Assembly: GCA_021737615.1 (NCBI GenBank)
Contig: JAIPDR010000013.1
Location: forward strand, 1-34,880
Reading direction: 5' to 3'
Source of the DNA: Desulfohalobiaceae bacterium
Lineage (GTDB): Bacteria; Desulfobacterota; Desulfovibrionia; Desulfovibrionales; Desulfothermaceae
Length of the DNA: 34,880 bases
Shown here in pieces: positions 7,518 through 16,170 of the stretch; positions within the stretch are counted from its first letter, which is position 1; the number at the start of each line of letters is the position of its first letter. The translations under genes and the position numbers were made by a program. The notes beneath the pieces were generated by a model. It did not search any database. It was not told the origin of the DNA and saw only the letters and a program-made list of their open reading frames with translations.

Positions 7518-10500
7518 TTATTCTGTTTTTTTATTCTTAACCGTGAACTGTGAACCGTGAACCTCTTTAACCTCTGCTTCACCTGTGGGCGGACTCTTCT
7601 TTTCCAGACCCGGATGAAGGCTCGAGTAAATGGCCCAGTAGCCTTTTGCCATATGCGAGCAGGTGTTCTTCCGGGCCGAGTCCCGCTGCCAGGCCTGGAT
7701 GTGTCCAAGGGCCTGTTCGTGCCGGGCCGGATTTTGCCGCAGCTGCTCTATGAGGTCGAGAATGGCCTGAGCTGTGAGGCTAGCAGCCAGCCATCCCCCT
7801 CCTGTCTGCCTTATGCGCTCGCCCACTGCCCCCAGATCAAAGCCCAGGACAGGTAGGCCGCATGACCAGAGCTCGGTCAGGGTATGGGAGTGGGTCTCCG
7901 GCCATATGGAAAAGATCCCGCCCAGATGGGGTTTGATCTCTTGGACTTTTTGGGCGAAATCCTCACGCCTGTATGGTCCGTGCAGGACCACAGCAGAACC
8001 CAGATCAAGCTCTGCGGCCACCTTGCCCATGACGTGCAGCTCAATAGCCCGCTCGCCGGCCTTCTGGATCAAATCGGCCAGAATGCCGCCCCCTTTGGCC
8101 AGGCTGATGTTGCCGGGGATCAGGATGCGAAGCAATCCGTTCGGCTGCAGGGATGAGGCCAGTTGGGCCAAATCCTGAAAATCCCGTCCATGGGGAATGA
8201 TCTCGAACGGTTTGGCCTGCAGGGCAGGATAGACCTGAAGGACCAGGTCTCTGACGTGTTGTGTGGTCGAGACCAGTGCGTCGCATGCACCCAGCATATC
8301 CAGCAGGCTCTGCTGCCAGGTGCGGATAGCGCCATGCTTCAAGCTCGGGAATTCCGGGTCCGTCCAGAGTTCGGGCCTGCACCATCCTTCACTGGACGTG
8401 CAGCGGCCGCCGCAAAAACGCAAGTTCTCATCCAAGAGCTTGACGGTCGGACATATGGCATAAAAATCATGCACCGAAAACACGACCGGCAAGCCCAAAG
8501 CCTTGGCCGTTGGCACCAGTCCCAGGCTGTGCCAGGCGATATGCCTGATGTGAACCAGTTCAAGGCCGTACCTGATCAGCCAGCGAGCCACTGTTTCGTC
8601 ATATTCCCCGCTGGTATGGGGAAAGGCCTGGATAGGGGCTTTGAGCTCATGGTTCTGCAATTGAACGTAGTCGCCGTGTTCATAGAAATACAAGGACATG
8701 CGCCGAGCGTCGCAATGCAGGACAAAGGTTTCAGCTTGTTCAGCCATAGCCCGCATCAAATCCAGGTTGGTCTGGGGCACGCCGCCGCTCCAAGAGGATA
8801 TGACGTACAACAGCCTGGGCTTGACGGCTGCGTCCGCAGGTCTGGTCGACTCCAGCGTCTGCTGGATACGCCGCCTTGCCTGCTGAAGAGCGGGACTGCT
8901 GAAGGCCTCGCGCACCGCCTGACTGTACTCTGGATAGCGCTTGTCAATGATCCGGCGGCCTTGACGGATGAGCTCTGTTTTTTCTCCTGCAAAGCTAACT
9001 GCCCGCACATGATAGATCCAAGTGGCGTCATCGATCACATGCTGCCACCCCTGCCTCCCGGCTCGCAGGCACCAGTCGTTTTCCTCGCCGTATCCCCGGG
9101 GGAAAGCTTCTGCATCCAATAAGCCCGTTTCATCGAGGCAATCCCTTCTGATATACATGCAAAAACCGTTTCCTGTCGGAACCCGGGGGTATATCCTGCC
9201 CGAGACCTGATAAACGGCCCGGCCCACCTCTTGCAAATCCAGCCACTGGGGCCAGGCGTTCACCTGATCGGGACGGGGTGCGGAAAAGGCTCCGGCATTG
9301 TTGGACAACGGGGTGGCTGTGCCCACGCGGTCATGGGAGTATACTGCCAATTGCAGATTCCTGAGCCATCCCTGTGTCACCTGGGTATCTGAATTGAGAA
9401 AGACCGCGTCAGATCGCCCGGCAAGTTCAAGCCCTCGATTCATGGTCCGGGTAAAGCCCTGGTTCTCCTGGTTGGCGTATATTTCGAGGCTGGAGGTGCG
9501 GCTGTAATTCTGCAGGAGTTCCTGGACCCTTAGGTCTGGACTGGCATCATCTATGACAATAACCCGACAGGTTCCCCGGGTATTTTGAAGCAGGGCCTGC
9601 AGACAGGCCTCGAGTTCTTCGACTGCATTATAGACCGGGATGATAATGACCGGGGGATCGTCTCTGGTTTGCAGGCGGTGCAAGGTCCTCTGTACACCGC
9701 CTCTAAAGGCCATGCACCCCTGGTCTGCAACTTCGGCTTCAGGCGACAGACCTGACCACCACAGGGAAGGACGCAGCTCCGGCCTGGGCAGATAGCCTTT
9801 GTCTTTGCCGCTTCTGACATAGTGCAATACCGGATTGAGCCCTGATTGCCTGGCCTCTTCATACTTTTGTTCATACCAGGCAGCAGCAAAGCAAGGCCCG
9901 GGGTCCCGGCCGTCTTCAATCCCGTGTCGCAGATAGTGCTCCACCGGGTCCATCCCGGCCGCAGCCACATCAGGGTAGTGTTGCAGATACCAGGTTTCAT
10001 CTATGAGCCCGCTCTTGCGGACTGCCTCGATGTCCCGGGCCGTGAGCGGACCCATGGCTCTGTCCATGGACCCTGGCTGTGGCTTTGGCTTTGTGGACAC
10101 GCTGGACTCGATCGGCTTCTTCGGTGAAAACCGCGGCACTTCACCCAGCCTCAGGCACGTCATTGCCTGTCCAGAGTTGCCGATCGCCTGCAAAGCCTCC
10201 TCCAGGTCCCGGGAGGAGTGCTTCTGGTCGGCCTGGATCAAAAGCTGTCTTGGATAGCGGGCCTTGGAAAGGCATGCCTCGCGCGTCAGGCCAGGCAACC
10301 ACCTGATGTGACGGATGAGGCATTGGGCCGCATATTGGGGGATGATCTTGTTCGCTATGGCAGAGGCTGCCTCGCCCTGGTCAAGGATGAGGATTTCCAC
10401 CGGGGTCCAGGTATTCAGGGCCAGGAAGTCGGACAGGAGACGCTCCAGCCGCTCGGCTGCAGGGTCTTGTGTGAGCAGAATGACGGTCAGGCCGGTCTGC

Positions 10501-10571
10501 TGACAAGAACCACCTGCAGGCTCTGAGAGGGGCTCGTCAGTTGTTTGGGTGTGGTCAGGCTTATTCATCAA
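7518..10571 (-). CDS. Multidomain glycosyltransferase: WY..YPDV repeats + GT2 + GT4
   Basis: The 1017-residue cytoplasmic protein has four parts. Residues 26-140 look like a worn GT2-like Rossmann unit (LTVILLTQDP). Residues 185-258 hold two repeats of the DETWYLQHYPDVAAAG type. Residues 306-560 are a GT2 (GT-A) domain with IIIPVYN, VIDDASPD, the metal-binding FLNSDTQV and the acceptor motif GYGEENDWCLRA. Residues 585-985 are a GT-B domain of the GT4 type (YVISSWSGGVPQTN, IIPHGRDF). It should add at least two sugars to a glycan or protein; the sugar is unknown. The C-terminal tail (from about residue 1002, VHGSQFTV..) is read straight out of the GTGAACC heptamer repeat at 7537-7570. Two adjacent ATGs mark the start, without a clear ribosome site. 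Confidence 0.88.
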   Translation of the reverse strand: MMNKPDHTQTTDEPLSEPAGGSCQQTGLTVILLTQDPAAERLERLLSDFLALNTWTPVEILILDQGEAASAIANKIIPQYAAQCLIRHIRWLPGLTREACLSKARYPRQLLIQADQKHSSRDLEEALQAIGNSGQAMTCLRLGEVPRFSPKKPIESSVSTKPKPQPGSMDRAMGPLTARDIEAVRKSGLIDETWYLQHYPDVAAAGMDPVEHYLRHGIEDGRDPGPCFAAAWYEQKYEEARQSGLNPVLHYVRSGKDKGYLPRPELRPSLWWSGLSPEAEVADQGCMAFRGGVQRTLHRLQTRDDPPVIIIPVYNAVEELEACLQALLQNTRGTCRVIVIDDASPDLRVQELLQNYSRTSSLEIYANQENQGFTRTMNRGLELAGRSDAVFLNSDTQVTQGWLRNLQLAVYSHDRVGTATPLSNNAGAFSAPRPDQVNAWPQWLDLQEVGRAVYQVSGRIYPRVPTGNGFCMYIRRDCLDETGLLDAEAFPRGYGEENDWCLRAGRQGWQHVIDDATWIYHVRAVSFAGEKTELIRQGRRIIDKRYPEYSQAVREAFSSPALQQARRRIQQTLESTRPADAAVKPRLLYVISSWSGGVPQTNLDLMRAMAEQAETFVLHCDARRMSLYFYEHGDYVQLQNHELKAPIQAFPHTSGEYDETVARWLIRYGLELVHIRHIAWHSLGLVPTAKALGLPVVFSVHDFYAICPTVKLLDENLRFCGGRCTSSEGWCRPELWTDPEFPSLKHGAIRTWQQSLLDMLGACDALVSTTQHVRDLVLQVYPALQAKPFEIIPHGRDFQDLAQLASSLQPNGLLRILIPGNISLAKGGGILADLIQKAGERAIELHVMGKVAAELDLGSAVVLHGPYRREDFAQKVQEIKPHLGGIFSIWPETHSHTLTELWSCGLPVLGFDLGAVGERIRQTGGGWLAASLTAQAILDLIEQLRQNPARHEQALGHIQAWQRDSARKNTCSHMAKGYWAIYSSLHPGLEKKSPPTGEAEVKEVHGSQFTVKNKKTE
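7537..7570. repeat. GTGAACC heptamer repeat overlapping a coding end
   Basis: TTAACCGTGAACTGTGAACC and one further unit form tandem 7-base repeats. Unlike other copies, this one lies inside an open frame: read on the minus strand it encodes the last residues of the 1017-residue glycosyltransferase (VHGSQFTV), so the original stop codon was probably lost to the repeat. Confidence 0.75.
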
Positions 10572-10612
10572 TAAATCAGCAAGTGGAGAAAGAAGACTGA
10601 AGAATGTTTATT

Positions 10613-10920
10613 AACCGCCCGCTCGCAGACTCGCTCAAGTCGCAAAGGGCACGAAGGGAAGAATTTCCAAAGCGGGGTATGCCTCAAGGCTCTCGCTCAA
10701 AGCAGCGAGAACCAATGAGCCATACCGCTTTGAAAAAACTGCCATCCCTCCGGGATAAGAGCATAAAGTTTTCCCATCACGCAGTGATTGTCAAGTTTGA
10801 GCTTTGCGGTATGGGCCTGGATTGGCACGCGAAGGCGTGCCGGTCCAGGGCCTACCCCGCAAAGCTGAACTCTTCACTTGGCGTTCTTGGCGACTTGAGC
10901 GAGTCATCGAGCGGGCGGTT
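10613..10920. repeat. Fold-back element 5 (forward, full length)
   Basis: A 308-bp complete copy: left arm AACCGCCCGCTCGCAG, M1 with inner stem CTCTCGCTCAAAGCAGCGAG, M2 with CCATCCCTCCGGGAT and CATCACGCAGTGATTG, M3 with GGCACGCGAAGGCGTGCC, right arm CGAGCGGGCGGTT. Its M2-M3 half is almost identical to that of element 1 and to the reverse complement of element 2. It fills the gap 10572-10947 between two minus-strand genes. Confidence 0.85.
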
Positions 10921-10947
10921 AATTATTCTTCGTTTCTTCCTCTCGTC

Positions 10948-13900
10948 TTATCCACCCTTTGTTTTTCTCCCTTCCTCTCGGCCGTAACGGACATAATGGA
11001 CCACCGGGCTCAAACCTGCTTCCGCCACATCCGGATAAATCTGCAGATACCACTCTGGATTGAAATCCGGGCCGGGACGACGATTCTCGTGCAGACCGTG
11101 ACGCAGGTAATGATGGAGTGGATCGAGACCGGATTCAGAGACATCGGGATAGCTCCGTTTATACCATGATCCGTCGAAAAGCGGCCCTGGCCGCAAGCCC
11201 TCTTCCAGACCGTAGAGGACAAAATGGAGCAAGGGATTCATATCTGATTCTGCCGCTTCTGGATAGGACTCTTCGTACCACGTTGCATCAAACAGAGGAT
11301 GCGGCGAATATCCAAGCTCCGACCCCTCTTCCAGATAATGAACCAGAGGATTGAGACCGGATTCAGCTGCATCGGGATAGGTTTCCAGGTACCAGGCCAC
11401 ACTGAACAAGGGATGGGGATCTCGAAGGGTCTCTCGAGCAGTATTCAAAAAGTCAAGCAAAGGATTGCTCTTTGCTTCAGCCACTTCAGGATAGGCCTGC
11501 AGATACCAGGCCGTGTCGAAAAGGGGATGCGGATTGCGGCCCTCTTGATAGCCGGTCTCCAGGTAATGGGCCAGGGGATTGAGGCCCTGAGCAGTGACAT
11601 CCGGGTTTTCAACCAGGTAGTACAGGGTGGAAAATGCAGGGCTGGGGTCCAGCCCCTGGACAGCCCCCTGTTCAAGGTAATGCTTAAGAGGCTCCATCCC
11701 TTCAGGGATGAATTCTGCATAGCACTCCTGATACCAATCAGCCTCAAACAGGCCGGACTTCTGGATCACCTGTTTTTCCCAGGCTGCAACGGATTCATCC
11801 GTCAAAAGACGCTCCCGGGCAAGGCCGAACAGGTCCAGAGTCTGCGTCTCCAACCGCTCTTCCAGGGAAGAGGTCTTCTCCTGCAGCCTGACGGCGGTCT
11901 GCTTCGCGGCCGCGTCCTCATCCTGAAGCCTGATGACGGCGTCCCGGAGATCCTCTGCCTCTTTCTCGCGCTCAGCCTGCAGACCTTCAGCCCTGCTCAG
12001 TTCCTGGGCATATTCTGCACAGAGTCGCTTTTGCTGTTCGAGCTTGGAGTCTTTTTCGACCCTGAGAGATTCCTGTTCCTGCTCCGCCTGGCTCAAGGCA
12101 TGGAAGTACTCCCTGGTCAGCTCTTCCTGGGAGCTGAGCCTCTGCTCCAGGTCTTTGATCTGCTTGTCTTTGCCAGTCAGCGCCTTGTCCCGCTCCTGCA
12201 CCACATTCTTCTGTTTGGCCGCTTCTTTGGTCTGGGCCTCCGTCTGCTTTCGGGATTCGGCCAGGGCCTTCTCCTTCTCGGCCAGCGATTGATCTCGTTC
12301 CTGGACCAGTTTCTTCTGGGCCTCCAGCTCCCGGGATCGGGTCTCGGCCTGCTTCTTCAGTTCAGCCAAAGCCTTGTCCCGTTCCTTGATGGTGTCCTCC
12401 GCTTTTGTCTTTTGCTCTAAAATGGCCTGTTTTTCTTCTTCCAGACGACGGCTTGCGGCCTCCTGTTCCTGCTCCGCCTGGCTCAGGGCATTGAAATACT
12501 CCCTGGTCAGTTCTTCCTGGGAGCTGAGTTTGCGTATCAGCTCTTCGGACTCCTCTCCGGCCTTCTGTTTGGCCTGCTCCAGGGCCTTCACCTGTTCCTG
12601 AAGCTTCTTGACCTCCGCCTGGGCCTGATCCCGAGCCTCCTGCAGAGCCTGCTGCTGCTTCCTGGACTCGGCCTCCTTGGCGGACAAAGCCTCATCGCGC
12701 TCCTGCAGCGCCTGCTTCTGATGCTTCAGCTCCTTATCCCGGTCCTTGACCCCCTGCCGCAGCTCAGAAAGTCGGGATTCCTTCTCCTGAATCTGCCAGC
12801 CATACTCTTCCAGCCTGGACCTGAGCTCGCTGAGTTCATCCTCCTTGGTTTGCACCGTCTTCTGGACCTGTTCAAGCTGTTCCTGCAGGTCACTGATCTT
12901 ACCCTCGTAATCCCGTTCCCGGTCTTTGGCCTGCTTGTCCAGTTCATTATTTGCATGTGCAAGCTGCTGATACTGGTTTTCAAGTTCCTGATACTCTTCA
13001 GATAATCCTTTTGCCTCCTCGGTCCTGATTTGCAGCTGGTCATCCTTTTCAGCCAATCGCTCCTGCAATTTCTTGACCTCTGCCTGGGCCTGATCCCGAG
13101 CCTTCTGCAGAGCCTGCTGCTGCTTCCGAGACTCGGCCTCCTTGGCTTTCAAGGTCTGATCCCGTTCCTGAACAAGCTGTTTCTGAGCCTCGAGCTCCTG
13201 TTCCCGGGCCTTGAGCTGCTGATTAGAATCGGACAAGGCCGCCTCTTTTTCCTGGACCTGCTTTTCATGCTCTGTAAGCTTGGCCTGCATTTCTGCCAGG
13301 GCGTTCTCTTTTTCCTGCACCGACGAAATGGCTAGATCCAGCTGCTCCTGCAGCTGCACCGTCTTTGCCTGCTCTGCTTTGAAATCTTTCTGGATCTTCT
13401 CAAGTTGTTGACCAGACTCTCTCTGGAGCTTTTGCAGGGAATTCTTATTGGCCTGCAGTTCTCTCTTGAGCTTATCCGCCTCTGCCTGGGCCTGGTCCCG
13501 CGACTGCAGCAATTCCTTGGCCTCGGCCTCTCTGGCGGACAGGGCCTCATCCCGCTCCTTCAGGGTTTGCTTCTGCTGCTCCAGCTCCTCATTCCGGGCC
13601 TTGAACTGCTGACGCAGCTCGGAAAGCTGTGAGTCCTTTTCCTTAAGCAGCTTGTCCTGCTCCTCCTGTTTGGTCGTGAGTTCGGATAACGACTGCTCCT
13701 TGGCCTGGACTGACTTATTGGCCTCGTTCAGCTGCTCCTGGAGCTTGCCCCCCTGGTCCTGCTGTGCCTTGATGCGTTGCTGCAGTTCCTCGGCCTGCTG
13801 CCCGGCCTTTTGTTGTTCCTGCTCCAGGGTTTGTTTCAGCTCCCTGGTTTCGCTTTCATGGGCTTCCCGGCTCTGCTTCAGCTGCTTTGCAGCCTGTATT

Positions 13901-15372
13901 TTTTCCTTATTCACCTGGTCCCAGAGCCTGGCCATCACCCCTTGATTGGTCTGCACCTTGATCCAGACCCGCAACTGCATGGGGCAGTCCGGCAGGTCGG
14001 AAAGAGGCGGGATGAAGACCTTGGGATCAGGTCCATAGATAAACACCGTCAAAACGTCCTTTTCCGGCAGCCTGAAGGCCTCATCCTTGATCTGCAGGGT
14101 GTTGAAGTCCTCTGTTTTCACAGCCTGATAGAGCACCTCGCCCGTGGCCTCGTTGATCAGCTTCACCCCGGAGATACGGGCCACGCCCTTGACATTGAGA
14201 GGATCCAGGCGCAGGCCGTGGGTCCTAAGCAGGACAGGGTCCGGAATGGAGCAGGTGATCTCCTGCCATTCCTCTGGAGCCAGCAGAATCTTGCGGGAGT
14301 TGTCTTCCGTAAAGGCCGGATCTGTATGGCCGGGTAAATAGACCTGAGCAAAGAGCATTGTCCCGGTGCTCGTGGCATTGAGCAGGCGGCGCTGACGCTG
14401 GACCTCAAGACTTCGCCAGGCCCTTTCCTGGTCCCCGACCAGGTCCAGAAGGTCAGTAAAAAGCCGGGAGGAGGCCGAGGCATCCAGGTCCTTTCCTTTT
14501 TTGCCCGGGACCGGGCTGGGATCAGGCGAGGCCAATTCTTCCAGGGCCTCCGGAAGCGAAGTTGTATGCTGCTCGATCTGCTCCCGGGCCTGATCCGTGA
14601 GCTGCAGGGCCATCTCCAGGCTGACCCGCCGCACGTGCTCGTAGAGCCTGGAAAAATGTTCAAACCGGGAATCGTCCTGAGCGGCATGCTGGTGCTTGAG
14701 GTCGGAACGGACAAAACCCAGCAGATCGGGATAGACCTCCTGCACTGACCTGGGGTAGCTGAGGCCCAGATTGGTTTGAATCGTGTGCAGGGCATTGACC
14801 GGATCGGCCAGCAGCTGATCATAGGTCATGATGCTGTGCGGGCTTTGCCGGCAGGCGGCAAAGGCGTCCCGGTAGTGGGACAGCCAGAGCATGAGCCCTT
14901 TTCGCAGGTCAAACCCATCCCGCTTAGCCAATGACCTGGCGACTTCCTTGGGGTGGCGGAGATTGATAACGATTCCAGGCTGTATGTCCAACTCTTGCAG
15001 TATGGGCAGCCACAGGGGCATGAGCCGGCAGAGGCGGGGATCCTTGATCGCCCAGAGCTTTCCATCACCAAAGGAGAGATAGTCCCGTTCCAGGAGATTT
15101 CGAATACTCTGTCCGGCCCTTTGAGCCGCTTCAGATTCCAGCCATCCCTCAGGGAGAGAGCCGACCATATCCCATTTGCAGCCCAAATCGCGAAAGAGGA
15201 TATCGTGTATCAGGACCAGGTCGTTGTTTTCCCAATATCCGGACTGATTGGCGTCATTGGCGGGCATGAGATTGCGGCCCAGGTTGACTCCCAACAGACC
15301 GAGACAACCGGCCAGAACCGAAGTGCCGCTGCGGTGCATGCCCAGTATGATGAGGCTGTTTGTATTCGACAT
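10948..15372 (-). CDS. Sulfotransferase / coiled-coil / WY..YPDV repeat giant protein
   Basis: 1474 residues in four parts. Residues 5-215 are a sulfotransferase-type domain with the PAPS 5'-phosphosulfate loop GMHRSGTS (11-18) and a 3'-phosphate motif INLRHPKEVARSLAKRDGF (136-154). Residues 330-480 look like a beta-sandwich (FAQVYLPG ... VFIYGPDPKVFIP). Residues about 487-1180 are a long charged coiled coil rich in Q, E, K and L with internal repeats. Residues 1209-1474 hold seven repeats of about 38 residues, pattern F..aWYl..YPd.aesGlnPl.HYl..G, shared with the neighbouring glycosyltransferase. A sulfate-transfer role on the glycan is inferred from the motifs. The coiled coil could scaffold the transferases or measure chain length (inference). 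The weak ribosome site AGGGAAA precedes the ATG. Confidence 0.87.
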   Translation of the reverse strand: MSNTNSLIILGMHRSGTSVLAGCLGLLGVNLGRNLMPANDANQSGYWENNDLVLIHDILFRDLGCKWDMVGSLPEGWLESEAAQRAGQSIRNLLERDYLSFGDGKLWAIKDPRLCRLMPLWLPILQELDIQPGIVINLRHPKEVARSLAKRDGFDLRKGLMLWLSHYRDAFAACRQSPHSIMTYDQLLADPVNALHTIQTNLGLSYPRSVQEVYPDLLGFVRSDLKHQHAAQDDSRFEHFSRLYEHVRRVSLEMALQLTDQAREQIEQHTTSLPEALEELASPDPSPVPGKKGKDLDASASSRLFTDLLDLVGDQERAWRSLEVQRQRRLLNATSTGTMLFAQVYLPGHTDPAFTEDNSRKILLAPEEWQEITCSIPDPVLLRTHGLRLDPLNVKGVARISGVKLINEATGEVLYQAVKTEDFNTLQIKDEAFRLPEKDVLTVFIYGPDPKVFIPPLSDLPDCPMQLRVWIKVQTNQGVMARLWDQVNKEKIQAAKQLKQSREAHESETRELKQTLEQEQQKAGQQAEELQQRIKAQQDQGGKLQEQLNEANKSVQAKEQSLSELTTKQEEQDKLLKEKDSQLSELRQQFKARNEELEQQKQTLKERDEALSAREAEAKELLQSRDQAQAEADKLKRELQANKNSLQKLQRESGQQLEKIQKDFKAEQAKTVQLQEQLDLAISSVQEKENALAEMQAKLTEHEKQVQEKEAALSDSNQQLKAREQELEAQKQLVQERDQTLKAKEAESRKQQQALQKARDQAQAEVKKLQERLAEKDDQLQIRTEEAKGLSEEYQELENQYQQLAHANNELDKQAKDRERDYEGKISDLQEQLEQVQKTVQTKEDELSELRSRLEEYGWQIQEKESRLSELRQGVKDRDKELKHQKQALQERDEALSAKEAESRKQQQALQEARDQAQAEVKKLQEQVKALEQAKQKAGEESEELIRKLSSQEELTREYFNALSQAEQEQEAASRRLEEEKQAILEQKTKAEDTIKERDKALAELKKQAETRSRELEAQKKLVQERDQSLAEKEKALAESRKQTEAQTKEAAKQKNVVQERDKALTGKDKQIKDLEQRLSSQEELTREYFHALSQAEQEQESLRVEKDSKLEQQKRLCAEYAQELSRAEGLQAEREKEAEDLRDAVIRLQDEDAAAKQTAVRLQEKTSSLEERLETQTLDLFGLARERLLTDESVAAWEKQVIQKSGLFEADWYQECYAEFIPEGMEPLKHYLEQGAVQGLDPSPAFSTLYYLVENPDVTAQGLNPLAHYLETGYQEGRNPHPLFDTAWYLQAYPEVAEAKSNPLLDFLNTARETLRDPHPLFSVAWYLETYPDAAESGLNPLVHYLEEGSELGYSPHPLFDATWYEESYPEAAESDMNPLLHFVLYGLEEGLRPGPLFDGSWYKRSYPDVSESGLDPLHHYLRHGLHENRRPGPDFNPEWYLQIYPDVAEAGLSPVVHYVRYGREEGRKTKGG
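12071..12528. repeat. Direct DNA repeats inside the coiled-coil coding region
   Basis: About 68 bp beginning TCCTGTTCCTGCTCCGCCTG occurs at 12071-12138 and again at 12461-12528, exactly 390 bp (130 codons) apart with few mismatches. Both encode a segment read as LTREYFxALSQAEQEQE. A second pair (GGGCCTGATCCCGAG...) starts at 12621 and 13086, 465 bp apart. Both offsets are multiples of three, so recombination between copies would change coiled-coil length in frame. Confidence 0.75.
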
Positions 15373-15504
15373 GTTCGTTTCCCTGTTTGGAAAAGCTTGT
15401 TTTTCGTTTCACCCCGGTTGAACAGAAGACCCAGCTAATTGGCAGAGGATTAACCGGGCAAGGGTTCAACTGGGCAAGTAGATCACGCAGATGAAGAATT
15501 TGTT

Positions 15505-15783
15505 AACCGCCCGCTCGATGACTCGCTCAAGGCGCCAAGGACGCCAAGGGAAGAATCACAAAGCGGGGTCGGCTCCAGATATCGTCCCAAGGCGGACGAT
15601 ACGCTGGAGCCTCACCGCTTTGCAATTATTTGCCATCCCTTACGGGATATGAAAGCTCTGCCGCAGGCTGGAAACTTTTCCTTTGCCGCCTGCCCCATGA
15701 AATTTCTTCCCATTTCATCGGGGAGCCCCTGGCAAAGGAAAAAAAAAATCCTCTTCCTTGGCGACCTTGGCGACTTGGCGGTT
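15505..15783. repeat. Fold-back element 6 (forward, variant inner module)
   Basis: The left arm AACCGCCCGCTCGATG and an M1 module nearly identical to element 1 (GGTCGGCTCCAGATATCG) are followed by an alternative inner module: CTCTGCCGCAGGCTGG, then TTTGCCGCCTGCCCCATG and a CATGAAAT..ATTTCATC stem. The right arm is the short type ending GGCGACTTGGCGGTT. It lies head to head with element 7, 23 bases away, in the 15373-16170 gap, which has no gene. Confidence 0.8.
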
Positions 15784-15806
15784 AATTCTGCCTTCTTTTC
15801 TTTTTC

Positions 15807-16078
15807 ACCGCCCGCTCGCGGACTCGCTCAAGTCGCCAAGTACGCCAAGTGAAGAAAGATAAGGAAGAAAGTATTTTTGCCCTGCTTGGTGCTTTAGCAG
15901 GTCAAAAGGCTTCCAGCCTTCGGCAGCGCTTATTATCCCGAAGGGATGGCAGTTTTTTCAAAGCGGTATGGCTCATTGGATCTCGCTGCTTTGAGCGAGA
16001 GACTTGAGCCAAACCCCGCTTTGGAAATTCTTACCTTAGCGTCCTTTGCGCCTTGAGCGAGTCCGCGAGCGGGCGGTT
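15807..16078. repeat. Fold-back element 7 (reverse)
   Basis: Left arm ACCGCCCGCTCGCGG, an inner module with CCCTGCTTGGTGCTTTAGCAGG and GGCTTCCAGCCTTCGGCAGC, then M1 as reverse complement and right arm CGCGAGCGGGCGGTT. Most of its inner sequence is a near-perfect reverse complement of element 8 (20056-20311), so the two flank the two-gene unit 16171-20009 as a long inverted repeat about 4 kb apart. Confidence 0.85.
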
Positions 16079-16099
16079 ACATACTCTGCTGTTCTTCTC

Positions 16100-16163
16100 T
16101 TAACCGTGAACCATGAACCGTGAACCTCTCTAACCTCTGGTCCATCTGCGTCAATCCGTGGGG
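16100..16163. repeat. GTGAACC heptamers and CTGCGTCAATCCGTGG unit
   Basis: Tandem heptamers (16100-16130) are followed by a diverged CTGTGTCAATCTGTGG-type unit (16142-16163), ending eight bases before the stop codon of the minus-strand GT4 gene. The arrangement is the same as at 387-448 and 20333-20389. Confidence 0.7.
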
Positions 16164-16170
16164 GCTTTCT

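Noticed and set aside
8163-9122. 319-codon plus-strand open frame
   Set aside because: Antisense of the GT2/GT4 fusion gene, which has clear conserved motifs.
10951-11750. 38-residue repeats considered as TPR or Sel1 repeats
   Set aside because: The invariant WY..YPD...G..P..HY pattern does not match TPR or Sel1 spacing; kept as a separate repeat type.
11299-12420. 373-codon plus-strand open frame rich in L, F and G
   Set aside because: Antisense of the coiled-coil region, whose Q/E/K/L-rich code forces open reverse frames.
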